Notes: generated by a model not told the origin, from the letters alone. 64,000 nucleotides of DNA from Posidonia oceanica (GCA_037176725.1 JAZBRS010000026.1:56398501-56462500); one strand, 5' to 3'; counted from the first letter of the stretch, positions 45,003 to 57,515 are shown. Numbers and translations: made by a program.

Positions 45003-45130
45003 GATATACCTGGAAATCCGGGAGTCTGATCGGAGATCCGCTTGGTCCATGCTGAAGAGCGCTTCGCTGCGGTCGCCTGGGCAGCTTACTTGAGGAGATC
45101 CAACGGTCGGATTGAAAGATATCGCGGCTC
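45003..45130 (-). promoter_or_regulatory. Conserved exon-like block with CAG|GTATAT (LTR D)
   Basis: Same block as in the other LTRs, with GTATAT in place of GTATGT. It survives in the most diverged LTR, which supports function. Confidence 0.5.
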
Positions 45131-48100
45131 CGGAGCAGAAGGGCCAGAACAGGAGAGAAGAATAGATCTAAGTGTCCAAGAGGTCCTAGGGGTGTGCTGG
45201 AGGTCCTCCCAAGTGAAAGGGAGTTAGAAGCGCTTAGTGTATGCAGAGGGGAGCTTAAATGCAAGATTAAAATGGATGCAGAATGCATGCAAAGCCAGAA
45301 AAGACAAGGAAAAGCCATTTGGAAAGAACAGGGGTTCAAAAGCATTTTTGAAAAAGGAAGGGGCTAAAATGTAAATTTTCCAGAAAACAGGGGTCCCGGG
45401 GAGTCTGGGAATGCAAGTGGAGGGTCTACATGCAATTTTTGCAAGCATGAGAGTTAAAATGCAACTTAGGGGCAAAACAGTCTTTTTACATGATTTTTCT
45501 AAAGGTGCAGGGACCTATGTGTGATTTTCAAATCATGCAGGGTCTGAAAATACAATTTCATATGGGAAATATACTCTGAAATCATGGTCTGGGGACTGAC
45601 ATGCAATTTTTAAAAGATGCAGGGTTGAAAATGCAATGCAATAAGCTAAAAATACATGCAAGAGTTATTGTCCATTTAAGATGGACCTTTGTGCAAAAAT
45701 GGGGAAACAGGGGGGGACAGTATGCAATGCAATATGCAAAATGAGAAAATAAAACTTAGGTTACTACAGTGCAGTGGACCAAGATGCAAAAATAACATAG
45801 AACAGGGATTTGAAATGCAATTATGGCAAAGTTAATGCATTAAAATTAAATAATCTACTGCAGGATTCAGATGCTAAAATCAAAAAGAGAAGGGCTAAAC
45901 TCAAACTTTTTATAACTAGAAAGCACAGTAAAAGGATTAAAGGGCAAATACTAGAAAACATAAACAGATCATGCAATTTAATATGATTTTGATTCAGAAA
46001 CACAGCAGATTAATCAAATAAAGGACTGGAACGCAAATAAGCAGAAACTAAAACCAGACATGCAATATTAGGGTAAAATACCTAAGCTAAGCAAAATATT
46101 GCTACAGTGCAAACGCAGGCCGTCGGCCACTGTAGCAACTGCTACCAGTGGCCGACAAAGGGGACAGGAGGGCGCTCCGGGGAGACAACTCGGCGGGCGA
46201 GCTTCACCAGGCCCTGGCGGAGCTCGGGCGAGGTCCAGCGAGCGGCGACGCTGCCAGGAGTGGAGCTGGGGAGCCACCGGAGGTCTGAGTCTGATCGGAG
46301 GCCAGGAGGACGTCCGGAGCGTCGTCGACGCGAGTTGAAGGCCGGGCTGCATTCCTGAGGTCAGTGCAGAGCCAGGACGACCAACGGGAGGTCGTTCTGC
46401 AGCTCGGCGCGACGGGACGAACATCGAGCTCGTCGGGGAAGAAGGTCAGCGACGGCGCTGACCTCGCGAATGCGGCCGCAGAACCCCTTTTCGAGGGGGG
46501 GAAAAGCAAGAAGAGAGGATGAGGAGGCTGAAGGAGTAGACGTTTACCAGTTCCCGCGTTTGAGACGTCCTCCCGACGCAGGTGGTTCCGGAAGCCGCCG
46601 GTGGAGTTCGTCCGGTGAGGGGAAGCGCTGTCCGCTGCTCGCGAGGGCTGGAATCGCCTCAAAGCGACTCTCCGGAGCTTCCTGGATGGCTGGGCGCAAG
46701 CTTCGAAGATCGGAGGAAGATTCGGCGAGATTGGGTGCACTGCTGGTGGAGTGAGGTGGGGGGAGGTGTCTGTCGCCCTCCGGATCGAATGGGTGGCTCC
46801 GGGAGGTAGCTGGAGGCTCGGTGGACGATTCTGGGTGGTCAAAATGGTCTTCTGGAGGCCGTGGAAAGAGTTTGCCGGTGGAGTGAGGTTCGGCCAAAAA
46901 CGGCCGCAGGTGTTTGTAGTGGGGTGTTTCGCCGGTGGTGGGTTACTGAGCTGGAGGTTAGGTGGCCTATGGAGGTGATGTTCTAGGGACTAGCCGGGCA
47001 GAGCCTGGGGAGGAGAAGCGGCCTGTGGCGGAGGGAATTTTGGAATGGGTCGGAGCTGGGTTCTGCTGGTTTTCAGGAGGTTGGAGGCGAAATGCTGGGG
47101 TCGTTTTCTGTGTGGAATGGTGGGTGAGGTTGCAGGTGGCTCGGGTGAGATTGGGGGGCGGATTCTGGGCTGTTCTGGAGGTGTTTTGGGTGCTAGTTCG
47201 CTGGGAGAAGGAGAGGCCGAGGTCGGGTGTTTCTGGGTGGATTTCAGAGAAGAATCGGTCACTCTCTCGCTCGGGATTGCCCTCTGGAATCGCCTCCTCT
47301 CTTCCGGGATGTTCCCTTCTGATCTCCTCCCCTTTCCCTCTTGAAAACACACTCTGATTTCCTCTCCTCCCCTGTCCTGAGTCCTGACCACACCTCCTTT
47401 AGCTTTGCAGGTCTGCGACCAATGAATGCTGCGGAGAGGCGATGGCAGGTGCAAGGACGACGCTCCGGCGCACGCCTGGCTGGAGCAGGAGGTGACAGGT
47501 CGGGGCAGAACGGCAGGAGCGCAGGCGATGTGCTACTATAGCTGGTGGCAGGCGCGCGGGAGGAGGACGACGGCATTGTAGCAGCGGGCCGGGCCGAAAT
47601 TTCGAAAAAAAAGGAAAAAAAATGGTGAACGGGCTGATAAGCCCAGTAAGGAAGAAAAAGGAAATAAAAAAGAAGGAAGAAAGAAAGATGGAAAGAAAAA
47701 ATAGGAGAAAATAAGATAAAAATAAATAAAAATATGGGATGACTTGGGTTGTAGGTTAGGTGTATATCTGGATTTTTTAATGACCGTTTTTAGGTTAATT
47801 AGTGTGTTTTAGGCTTGATTAGGGTTTTAGGGTTTTCTTTTATTGTTAATTCATTTTCCACTTGATTAAGTGTTGGTTAAATTCTTTTAAATTGTTTTTA
47901 AAATTGTGTTTTCTTGTTAAGTATTTTAGGATGTTAATTAGGATTTTTAGGATTTATTTTCATATTATTTTGAGTGGGTTCTGGGGCTTTTGGTTCTAGT
48001 CTTTTATGTTTTCCCTTTTTAAGTCTCTTGACCTAGGTTTTTTGATTTTTATTTGTTAATTCTTCTTGATGTTTTTTAGTTGGATTTTTCTGGTTTGATT

Positions 48101-49181
48101 AAGTGTTTTAAGTCTTTTAACTGTACTTTCTTTTCCTTTTTTGATTAAGTTCTTATGTTGTTTCTTTCTTATGTTTATTAGGTTAAGTTTTTTGTTCTCT
48201 TTAATTACTTGTTTTAGTATTTGATTTTTAATTCTTCTCTCTAGGGTTTGTTTTTCAATTCTTTTAGTGGGGTTTTCATTTTTGGTAGGTTCTGATTTTA
48301 TTTCAGTTTTTTAGTTGATTTTACAGTATTTTATTTTAGTTTGTTTTGCATTTTTTAGTTTGCATGCTTGATTTTCTTTTTAGCTTGATTTAATTAAGCT
48401 TGGGTTTTTAATTATTTATTTAATGTTTTTAATTGCTTTTTCTTGGGATTCTGATTTGTTTCTTTTAGGTCTTGGGGTTTTACAGATTTTTAAGGATTTT
48501 TGAGGTTTTTTGCAAAGGAAAGAAGAAGAAAAGAAAAAGAAGAAGAAAAAAGGAAAAAAGGGAATAAAAGGGAAAGAGGTAGGTTTGAGGGAAAAGATTT
48601 TTTAAAATTCAAGGAAGATGGTAAAAATAAAATAAAAATAGGAATAAGATAGAGAAGGGATAGGAGTGCAAAGGGGGCCGGCTGCCAAGCCAGAGGGAGG
48701 GCGAGAAGGGGATGAAAAGAGAGACGATAATCAGGAGAGAGAGAGGAGAGAGAAAACGATAATCCCGGAGAGAGAAAACGATAATTCCAGCGAAAAGGGG
48801 TCTTAAAGGTCTCCGAAAGGGGTGAAATTTCGCGGGTGAGGGGTCTAGGGCTTCTAGTTCTGATCCTGGAGTTTTGGTTTGGTTCCGAGGAAGTTTTGGA
48901 GGGGTTTTGAGGTGTAGAAAAAAGGGTATTTTGGCCTAAGTTTCCTAGGGTTTTTGGGAGGGGTCTGGTTCGAGATTTTGCAGGCTTTTTGGTGGGTTTG
49001 CTAAGTCATTAGGGGTGAATGTTCCTATGGATATTGGTGGGTTTTCAGGTTCGGGAAAGGGGGGTAATCCTAGGTCAAGTTTAGGCTTGTTTTGAGGGGA
49101 AAGAAGGAGAGGAAGGTGTAGGTTTGAGTCTGGGTTCGGGTCCAGCAGCCACCGGAAGGCTCCAAACGATCCAGCCTGTCA

Positions 49182-49250
49182 AAATGGGGTGTCAACAGAT
49201 GCCCCTCCCTGAGCGAGGCCGCTGCTCAGGGTTGACGGGACACCCCATTT
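49182..49250 (-). other. Stem-loop spanning the PPT and the 3' LTR boundary (element D)
   Basis: Outer arms of 12 bp: AAATGGGGTGTC (49182-49193) and GACACCCCATTT (49239-49250). Inner arms: CCCTGAGC (49207-49214) and GCTCAGGG (49224-49231). One outer arm is the first bases of the LTR. Confidence 0.75.
49198..49211 (-). other. Polypurine tract of element D
   Basis: Minus-strand CAGGGAGGGGCATC directly before TGTTGACA, identical to element A. Confidence 0.8.
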
Positions 49251-49689
49251 GACCGGCGAGAGCAGAGAGTTTGCTATCGGCGTGAGCCACTTATTCGGCG
49301 GATGCGCCGAACATCGTGGATCGTTGCCGCAGTGCAAAGTGCAGGTGCAAATGTATGCGATGCAATGTATGCGATGCATGCTAATGCGGATGCAATGCAA
49401 AAGTTAGTGTTAGAGTTAGTATCGATGGGGAGGCTGAAGCGACGCTGGTGACGCCGGCGATGCTGACGATGCTGAAGAGGGACGTTGCAGCGCGCTGTGG
49501 AGTTCGACGGGAGGTCCAGATCTGCCACGAAAGGAAGGATAGCCAAGGCTACAAAGGCGCGACGGGAGAGGCGGACCTTTTCCCAGACGCGGAAGGATGC
49601 GGGGCTCCGTCTTTTGGGACGGAGTCGCGCGGGGAGGTGATAAGTTGTCGGACTTATCGACCGGATGAGTTTCGGATCATCAGCCGGGG

Positions 49690-50790
49690 GCGATAGTTTA
49701 GGTTATCAGCCTGGCGATAGTTTACGGTCCTATCAACCGGAATGCGCAGTTGTGAGTGATAGTTACTGGATATCAGCCGTATAACATGGTTGCCATAGAT
49801 AGTTTAGGATATCAGCCTAGATAGATAGTTTAGGATATCAGCCTAGATAGTTTAGGATATCAGCCTAGATAGATAGTTTACAGTCCTATCAACTGGAAAG
49901 GGCAAACCATGAGGGATAGTTACTGGATATCAGCCGTATAACGCAAGTGCCGGATAGTTTAGGATATCAGCCTAGATAGATAGTTTAGGATATCAGCCTA
50001 GATAGTTTAGGATATCAGCCTAGATAGATAGTTTAGGTTATCAGCCTGGCGGCCTTGTGAGGGACAGTTACTGGATGTCAGCCGTACAATGCAATTGCGA
50101 TGGATAGTTTAGGATATCAGCCTAGATCGATAGTTTAGGTTATCAGCCTAGATCGATAGTTTAGGATATCAGCCTAGATAGATAGTTTAGGTTATCAGCC
50201 TAGAAAGAGCAATTGCAAGGGATAGTTACTGGATATCAGCCGTATAACGTAATTGCCATGGATAGTTTAGGATATCAGCCTAGATCGATAGTTTAGGTTA
50301 TCAGCCTAGATAGATAGTTTAGGATATCAGCCTAGATAGTTTAGGATATCAGCCTAGATAGATAGCTTACAGTCCTATCAACTGGAGGGGGCAATCACGA
50401 GGGACAGTTACTGGATGTCAGCCGTATAACGCAGATGCCGGATAGTTTAGGAATATCAGCCTGGATGGATAGTTTAGGATATCAGCCTAGGTAGTTTAGG
50501 TTACCAGCCTAGATAGATAGTTTAGGTTATCAGCCTGGCGGCACTGCAAGGGACAGTTACTGGATGTCAGCCGTATAACACAACTGCGGGCCAACCATGG
50601 ATCGACCAAAGGATAGATAGTTTAGGAATATCAGCCTGAGAATAGATAGTTTAGGATATCAGCCTGGGTCGATAGTTTAGGAATATCAGCCTGAGAGTAG
50701 ATAGTTTAGGATATCAGCCTGGGTCGATAGTTTAGGAATATCAGCCTGAGAGTGCTTGATTGTTGATAGTTTAGGATATCAGCCTAAGGG
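49690..50790 (-). repeat. GATA...TATC minisatellite array (element D)
   Basis: About 40 units such as GATAGTTTAGGATATCAGCC and GATAGTTACTGGATATCAGC on the plus strand. They are the same inverted-repeat unit types as A's 4796-5600 array, but the TTAGGATATC type has been amplified here. Confidence 0.85.
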
Positions 50791-50929
50791 TGCTTGATTG
50801 ATGAATGATCGAGTGATGAGTGATTGGTTGACGAGTGAGTGAATGCTGAGTGATTGATCGCTGGATGATCGATTGATGAGTGATTGGTGAATGATTGGTT
50901 GAAGAGTGCTTGATTGCTTGATAAGAGGG

Positions 50930-51325
50930 GATGAGATCGTGATGAGAGGCTACTTCTAAAGAGGGAGATGAGGTAATGATGAGAGTTATTGCTAAAGAGG
51001 GGGATGAGATCATGATGAGAATTACTGCTAAAGAAGGGGGATGAGGTCATGATGAGAATTACTGCTAAAGAAGGGGGATGAGGTCATGATGAGAACTATT
51101 GCTAAAGAAGGGGGATGGGATCATGATCAGAACTATTGCTAAAGAAGGGGGATGAGGTAATGATGAGAGCTACTGATAAAGAAGGGGGGTGAGATCATGA
51201 TGAGAACTATTGCTAAAGAAGGGGGATGAGGTAATGATGAGAGCTATTGCTAAAGAAGGGGGGTGAGGTAATGATGAGAACTATTGCTAAAGAAGGGGGA
51301 TGAGGTAATGATGAGAGCTTGATTG
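50930..51325 (-). repeat. About 35-36-bp minisatellite (element D)
   Basis: Plus-strand units ATGAGAACTATTGCTAAAG followed by AAGGGGGATGAGGT, about ten copies. Reverse complement of the A array at 4350-4640. Confidence 0.85.
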
Positions 51326-51482
51326 GAAAAGGTGATAAGATATCGGACTTATCGGCCGGCAAAGAGGAGATGAGATAATGATGAGATTGATTGATTGGGA
51401 AAGGTGATAAGATATCGGACTTATCGGCCGGCAAAGAGGGAATGAGATAAGGGTGAGATACCGCGGGGCGTCTGAAAAGATG

Positions 51483-51509
51483 CCCCTGGTATCAGGATGA
51501 TACCAGGGG
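51483..51509 (-). other. Conserved hairpin 1 (element D copy)
   Basis: On the minus strand, arms CCCCTGGTATC and GATACCAGGGG with loop ATCCT, identical to element B. Confidence 0.8.
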
Positions 51510-51890
51510 TTGGTTGAAACGTCCCTGGTATTGAGAAAAGCGAAGGGTGGACAAAACTAACGTGTTTGTCAGACGAGTAGTTTGGGGTACCAGCCCAAAG
51601 GAGACTCAGCCGGGGATGTCCGGTAGCAAGTTGTACGGCGTGGGTTCGCGTAGGTCCTGGAGCCGGGGTCGTTTGTTGAGGACTTCCCTGCGTTACGTGA
51701 GCAGTCAGTCGGGCCAAGGGGCCTCCGGATGTGAGCGGCGAGGAGCATGAAATGCAAGATCAGCCTTGAAATGTGAACAGCCAGCACAAAATAGTTTTGC
51801 ATTGATAGAATTGTTGGTTACATGCCCGTGTCAGGCCAAAAAGTACAGCACAACTTGAAAGGGAGACAGGATGACAGCTGCATGATGGCT

Positions 51891-53093
51891 CTAGCCGGTT
51901 CGAGCCTTCTTTGATCTTCCGGAGTCAGGGAATAAGGGACCGCTCGGCGGGATTTCGTCAATGGGCCATTGGTCCTGCACTTTAGTGATGTACTCAGGGG
52001 TGCACCCTACACCTTTTGTCGCAGCGATGTCTGTTGATTGCACACCATGCTGCATCAGGTTGGCCAGCTCCTTCGTGGGGGCAATTGTACTGAGCGGATA
52101 TTCTTGAAGAAGCTTGGGCGCTGTGCTGTCGACAAAGGCGCCCTGCTGGAAGCCGAACTGGCGCATGACTCTGATAGGGTGATATTCTACACCCGCAGTA
52201 AATCCTGGTAGCACAACCAGACGCATGTCGCATGTATTGAAGAAGACAGTGAATGCTTCGGCTGCAGAAGGAATGATGCGCCATGTGACTGTGTCGTCTG
52301 TCAGTCCCGATAGCCTTTCATATTCTTCTTTGACGCTCTTGATTGCCTTGGCATGGCCGCTGCTGCAGTAGGCCTCGAAAGCATGCACTTGGGGGCGCAG
52401 AAGGTCTATCTCAGTGTGCGCCGCTAGCCAGACCTGAATGAATGATCCGCAACCATAAAAGTGGCGGCAGCGATGCGAGATGCGGTCCAGACCACGGTAG
52501 GTCTCTGCCAAGACAACCGGTGCCAGGTCTATGTGCTGGGTCACCAAGGCGAGTGCTATTTCAGCGATCTCGACAGCCACTGTTACCTTGCCATGAGTAA
52601 AGACCAGCTCGCCTAGGAAACGGGTGACAAACCCTCGGAGCCACAGCTCGTCTCCGAGTTCAGTGCGCTTTTCCATAATATCATCAAAGTACTCTAGGCG
52701 AAGCAGAGGCGCAGGCCCGCTGGTACAAATCAGCTTCTGCTGGCAACTTTGGGTAGAGAGGCCGGTCAGCTGTTTCAAGACTGCTATGTATCCGTCACGC
52801 CTCATGAAGATAGGCGGCCCCAAGATCTTGGAAAAGCCGCAGATTCGACGCACTTCTTCCAGTGTAGGTGTCAGTTCGGTTCTGCCAAAATGGAAGACAT
52901 GGTGTGCCGGTTTCCAGAATCGCGCAGCAGCACACAGAAGATGGCGGCTTACTTCCACATCAGCAGCCTTGAGCAGTTTGGTCGGAATGCCCCACAGGCG
53001 TAGCTTCTCACAGTCATCTCTTGTCAGCTTGCCGACCCATTCTCGCAGGGTCTCGGAGCAGTGTGTGGGGGTTACCAAGGTGGGAAAACCCAT
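51891..53093 (-). CDS. PMD/DUF7745-like accessory protein, intact (element D)
   Basis: Complete 400-residue ORF from ATG 53093 to TAG at 51891. The start is the first ATG and matches the M-G-F-P-T-L start in A and B; an in-frame GTG lies 12 codons upstream. Residues of about 60-95 carry FWKPAHHVFHFGRTELTP followed by TLEEVRRICGF, which resembles the plant mobile domain core (Trp...His-x-Phe...TPTLEDV). The middle has LAETYRGLDRISHRCRHF and GCGSFIQVWLAAH. The C-terminus ends SGRSKKARTG, a small basic patch. It looks soluble, without a signal peptide or membrane segment. It lies downstream of integrase, in sense, and is likely expressed from a spliced or separately translated message. Molecular function is unknown. 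It is the only full-length undamaged ORF of a complete gene in the window. Confidence 0.8.
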   Translation of the reverse strand: MGFPTLVTPTHCSETLREWVGKLTRDDCEKLRLWGIPTKLLKAADVEVSRHLLCAAARFWKPAHHVFHFGRTELTPTLEEVRRICGFSKILGPPIFMRRDGYIAVLKQLTGLSTQSCQQKLICTSGPAPLLRLEYFDDIMEKRTELGDELWLRGFVTRFLGELVFTHGKVTVAVEIAEIALALVTQHIDLAPVVLAETYRGLDRISHRCRHFYGCGSFIQVWLAAHTEIDLLRPQVHAFEAYCSSGHAKAIKSVKEEYERLSGLTDDTVTWRIIPSAAEAFTVFFNTCDMRLVVLPGFTAGVEYHPIRVMRQFGFQQGAFVDSTAPKLLQEYPLSTIAPTKELANLMQHGVQSTDIAATKGVGCTPEYITKVQDQWPIDEIPPSGPLFPDSGRSKKARTG

Positions 53094-54424
53094 TGCACAG
53101 ATCGCAGGATGTGGGCAGACGGCTGTCACAAGAGTCTTCAGGTACCTGTTTGCCAGGACTGTGAATTATCAGATCTCATATAGGCACAAAACCATCATAG
53201 GAAAGCAGATTCTGAATCTGGTAAAACAGTGCAGCACATTTAGCAGTAAACATTCAGACTATGGCAATTGAACATGTATGAGCACAAGGGTATTTTGTTG
53301 ATGTGGCGGGGACTGTCGGGAACCCTGGGTTGTCGCAGCCTGACGGTGCCAACGCATGCTAAGTAGAAGTACTGCCTCAGCGCCGGAGTAAGCCTTTGCG
53401 GAGCAGAATGATCAGAAGGAGCGGAGATGACTGGAAAATGCAGATGCGTGTGATTTGGTATGGTTTGCCCTCAGTATCGGGGTGCTTTGGCGCCTGCTGT
53501 ATAGAAAGGGAGTGGTCCTTAACTCACCGGACTCTACTCGGACTCCTGACTTGTCGGTGGCACTCTAGGGAAAGGTATGGGTGATGTTTGGTGGTGGTGT
53601 AGAGAGGACGGGCTCCATGTCAAACTCTCAAGGACTTGCACTCGCTCCTACCTCTCCTTTCTCTTCTTATGTCGGTGTACAGAGCTCCCCTCGTCCCCAT
53701 TTTGGCAGCGAGGAGGATCCGACCCGGGCTTTGATTCTTTCCTGGGGTAGGTGAGAGGTGCGGGGTTACCCTGCTTGCCTTTATTCTCTTCTTTTTTCTT
53801 CTTTTTCTCTTTTTTTCTTGCGGGAGTGGGGCCTTTGTCCCTCTCTCCCTTTTCTTTTCTATCATTCTCCTTTTGTTTTTTCTTTTTTTGTTCCCTTTTT
53901 TCTTTTTCTTTTTCTTTTCTCTTCTTTTTTGGCTTGCAGGTTTCCGCTGTCCCCTCCCCCAGGGGAGATGGGCGTTAGGGTCTTTCGGGTACGGGCTTTT
54001 GGCTTTCTCTTTCTCTCTCTTTTTCTGCACATCTAGGCTGAGATATGTATTGCTTTCTGACTAACACCTAGCACTTTTCTAAAGGGTGTAAGTCCTTAGG
54101 GGTTTGGGCACTTCGCCCGCTCTCATTGAGTGGTGGCTCCCTCACTAGTCAAGACATCTAAGTAGTATCAGGTGAGGTCTGGAGACTCCTTTCACAGCAG
54201 GCAAGCACCTCCGGTTTTCATCACCGGGCAGCTATGCAATGCATGGTTTGACAAGAGAATGTGAACGAGATGAGTAGAGGTGCACGGGAGTGCTGCAATG
54301 TCAGGGAATGTAGGAAATGGGATGAAGTAAAGTATGGAGGAGATAGAGAAAAAAGAGATGCAAAGATATGCAAATGGCGAGAACATGACAAATGGGAGGA
54401 AGAGTTCGCAATGGCTACTCTCGG
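53094..54424 (-). other. Non-coding region between pol and accessory ORF (element D)
   Basis: Aligns with 21345-22728 of B. It contains a T/C-rich tract on the plus strand (about 53760-53935), that is, purine-rich in the sense strand. An acceptor-like CAGGTACC lies 53 bp before the ORF (minus strand, CAG at 53148-53146). The flanking 12-bp inverted repeat of B is kept with one mismatch. Confidence 0.6.
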
Positions 54425-54427
54425 CTA

Positions 54428-55480
54428 CTGATAGTACTTCTTGAGGTAGCACATGTTGACCGGCTCAGACTGCTCGACCTGGTCCATGTCCTCAAGAGTT
54501 ACTGCGCCGCCTGAGAAGATCTGCTTAACTACAAAGGGTCCACGCCAATTAGGTCGGAATTTGCCTCGACCGTCTGATAGATGAATGGCACGCAGAACAA
54601 GATCTCCGGGCTGGAAGCTTCTGGGCCGGACTTTCTTCAAGAATGCTCTAGCCATTCGCTTCTGATAACAATGGGCATTGTGCATGGCTTGTAGTCTGTG
54701 CTCATCAATCAGGTTCAGTTGGACGCAGCGGTCTTCGACCCATTCTGCCTCTTCCAGCTCAGCTTCTCGCAAGATTCGCAGCGAGGGTATCTCCACTTCG
54801 ACAGGCAATACAGCTTCCATACCATACACCAGCGAGTACGGGGTGGCTCCCGTCGAGGTCCGGATTGATGTCCTGTACGCCCAGAGTGCGTACGGGAGCT
54901 GATCGTGCCAATCCTTGTGGGTTTCTGCCATCTTCTTCATGATCTTGATGATGTTCTTGTTGGCAGACTCCACTGCTCCATTCATCTGAGGCCGGTATGG
55001 TGAGGAGCGGTGATGTTTGATCTTGAAACTCTGTAGGAACTCCTCAGTTCTTTTGGCAATGAAGTTCGTGCCATTATCAGAGATGATGGAGTGGGGGACC
55101 CCGTACCGGGCAACGATGTTGTTTCTGATGAACTTTTCGGTTGCCACTGCGGTGACTGTCCTGTAGGAAGCTGCTTCCACCCACTTAGTGAAGTAGTCTA
55201 TTGCCACCATGATGAAGCGATGGCCATTTGAAGCGGCGGGGTGTATCGCGCCAATGACGTCGATCCCCCAGGTGGAGAAAGGCCATGGCGAGGACATGTT
55301 GTGCAGCTGATGGGGGGGAGCCTTGATGAAATTGCCATGGATCTGACAGTTGTGGCATTTACGCACGAAACGGCAGCAGTCCGCTTCCATGGTTTGCCAG
55401 AAATACCCTTGGAGCATGATCTTCTTGGCTAAAAGGACACCGTTCATGTGCGGGCCACAGGTCCCGGCATGCACTTGAAG
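54428..55480 (-). other. Integrase domain (element D)
   Basis: Zinc region with HAGTCGPHMNG and CHNC, core GIDVIG, SDNGTNF, NGAVESANKN, and C-terminal NWRGPFVV module. No lesion inside. Confidence 0.9.
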
Positions 55481-55779
55481 CATTAAGGTGTCAGCCTCTG
55501 GTTTGTCCAAGCAGCGTAATAGCATCTGATTGTATGATCTTCTGTATAACTGCCCAGCCCCCAGTACATACTTTGACGCCAGACGCGCCAAAGTTCTCTT
55601 ATCTTCTGCAGTGGTGCCAGGTGGGACGCTACCAGTCTCCAAGAATGCTTTGATGTCATGATACCATGGCTGCTCCACTGTCGGATCCGCTTCCTCAATA
55701 TTCATGCAATGGGCAGGCTCCTCAATGCAGGTGACTGACACATCCACCATGCTATTGTCTGGTATGCTGAGCCAAGAAG

Positions 55780-56145
55780 CCAAGGTTGCTAATGCGTCTG
55801 CGTACGCATTCTTTGCCCTGTTCATGTATGTGAAATCAATGCTCTTGAACTCTTCTATTAGCCTCAGCAGGCATTCGTGATATGGCACGAGCTTGGGGTC
55901 TTTTGTCTTCCAATTGCCATTCACCTGAGAGATTACCAGCATGGCATCACCGTGCACGTGCAACTTCTGTGCCTTGTGTTCGAGGGCGACTTTCAAACCC
56001 AAGATGCATGCTTCGTATTCTGCTTCATTGTTCGTGCATGCGAAAGTCAGCTTCCTCGCAAAAGGAATCATCTGTCCATGAGGTGTGGTCAGCACTGCGC
56101 CTATGCCCCGACCCTTTTTATTGACGGCGCCGTCGAAGTATAGCC
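55780..56145 (-). other. Archaeal-type RNase H (element D)
   Basis: LYFDGAVN, NNEAEYEACILGL, HGDAMLVISQVNGNWK, NAYADALATLAS. The TAA at 56156-56158 falls just before this domain. Confidence 0.9.
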
Positions 56146-56339
56146 GCCACTGTTCTTACCCTTCAGGATCTTCCTCTTCTGAGTCCTCCGTTGCAAAAAG
56201 AATGTCCTCGTCAGGGAACTGTGTCTGGAGGGGTTGATATTCAGGCAGAGGGAAGTCCGCGAGGTGATCCGCCATAGCCTGGCCCTTCATAGATCTCTGT
56301 GTGACAAAAGTGATGTCATATTGGGACAACAACACCTGC

Positions 56340-56700
56340 CACTTGACACATCTGCCCACCAGAGCCGGCTTTTGGAAGAGGAACTTGATGGGATCATGCC
56401 GGCACAACAGCTGAACTGGGTATGCCATCATATAGTGCCTCAGTTTCTGTGCGGCCCAGACAAAGGATAAACAGGTTTTCTCCATCACGCTGTACCTAGC
56501 TTCACATTCATTGAATTTTTTGCTCAGGTAGTAGATGGCGCGCTCTTTCCTGCCAGATTCGTCGTGTTGGCCCAGGACGGCACCCATGGAATGCTGTGTG
56601 GTTGAGAGATAGAGGAGCAGAGGTCTTCCTGGTGTGGGAGGGACCAAGACAGGGGGTTTGACCAGTAGCTGCTTGATCTTCTCAAATGCGGCTTGACATT
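56340..56700 (-). other. Ty3-type RNase H domain (element D)
   Basis: LLYLSTTQHSMGAVLGQHD and LSKKFNECEARYSVMEKT; intact. Confidence 0.8.
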
Positions 56701-56879
56701 CTTCGTTCCAGTCGATTTGCGCATTCTTCCTCAGGAGTTTGAAGATGGGCTCGCAGATGGGCGTGAGCTGTGCAATGAAGCGGCTGATGTACTGTAAACG
56801 CCCAAGTAGGCCTCGAACCTCCTTCTCGGTTCTAGGGGGTGGCATCTCCACGATGGCTTTAGCTTTCATCGGGTCCACT

Positions 56880-57515
56880 TCAATCCCCCTTTGGCTAACA
56901 ATGTAGCCGAGCAGTTTGCCAGATGAAACCCCGAATACGCACTTGTTGGGGTTAAGCCTCAGTCTGTACTTCCTCAGACGGTCAAAGAGCTTCTTTAGGC
57001 AGGTAAGGTGATCCTCAGGCTCTTTGGTCTTTGCGATCATGTCGTCTACATAGACCTCCACTTCTTGGTGCATGAGGTCGTGGAAAAGTGTGGTCATGGC
57101 CCTTTGATATGTTGCGCCAGCATTTTTCAACCCAAACGGCATAACCTGATAACAGAAGACCCCCCAGGGGGTGATGAACGAAGTTTTTTCCATGTCTTCT
57201 TCTGCCATCTTGATCTGATTATAGCCGGAGAAGCCATCCATAAAGGATAGCATCTTGTGGCCAGCGGTATTGTCGACTAGGACGTCAATGTGAGGCAGTG
57301 GGAAGTCGTCCTTGGGACTCGCCTTGTTCAGGTCCCTGTAGTCGATACATACCCGGATCCGGCCGTCCTTCTTGGGCACCGGCACGATGTTTGCAAGCCA
57401 TTCAGGGTAAAGGATGACCTTTAAAAAGTTAACATCAAGCTGCTTCATTATTTCTTCCTTGATCATGAGCAGCCACTGTGGTCGCCATCTTCTCAGTTTC
57501 TGCTTTACTGGCTTG
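56880..57515 (-). other. Reverse transcriptase domain (element D)
   Basis: VPVPKKDGRIRVCIDYRDLN, MPFGLKNAGATYQRAM and YVDD at 57052-57041; open and with the expected catalytic residues. Confidence 0.9.

Larger units (their letters stand above)
43226..49197 (-). repeat. 3' LTR of element D (about 5972 bp)
   Basis: Starts TGTTGACACCCC at 49197 after the PPT. It shares the order of the plus-strand LTRs: AT-rich U3 (about 47600-48500), GC-rich zone (46100-47500), exon-like block (45003-45130), minisatellite (about 43960-44980), PBS-like motif. Its U5 end differs. After GCCTGATTCCGATCGG it runs on for about 50 bp to CTGGGATTACTACA instead of GATCGCTACA. The outer end could instead be at 43276 (TGCACCGATCGG) with filler outside, so this boundary is uncertain. 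Confidence 0.8.
49251..51890 (-). repeat. Hypervariable 3' region of element D
   Basis: Same plan as A's 3' region but different repeat content. It includes the TTCGGCG...CGCCGAA hairpin (49294-49311), a GATAGTTTAGGATATC array, minisatellites with GATGAG and GCTAAAGAAGG, GATAAG...CTTATC hairpins (about 51330-51435) and conserved hairpin 1. A's 83-bp array is absent. Confidence 0.85.

Noticed and set aside
43854..45345. Open frames of about 340 codons on both strands in LTR D
   Set aside because: They are the 30/90-bp minisatellite read through. The period is a multiple of three, so frames stay open by construction, and no counterpart exists in the other LTRs.
54678..56143. Plus-strand ORFs opposite pol of element D (and minus-strand ORFs opposite B)
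   Set aside because: Shadows of the real coding frame, with no recognisable domain.
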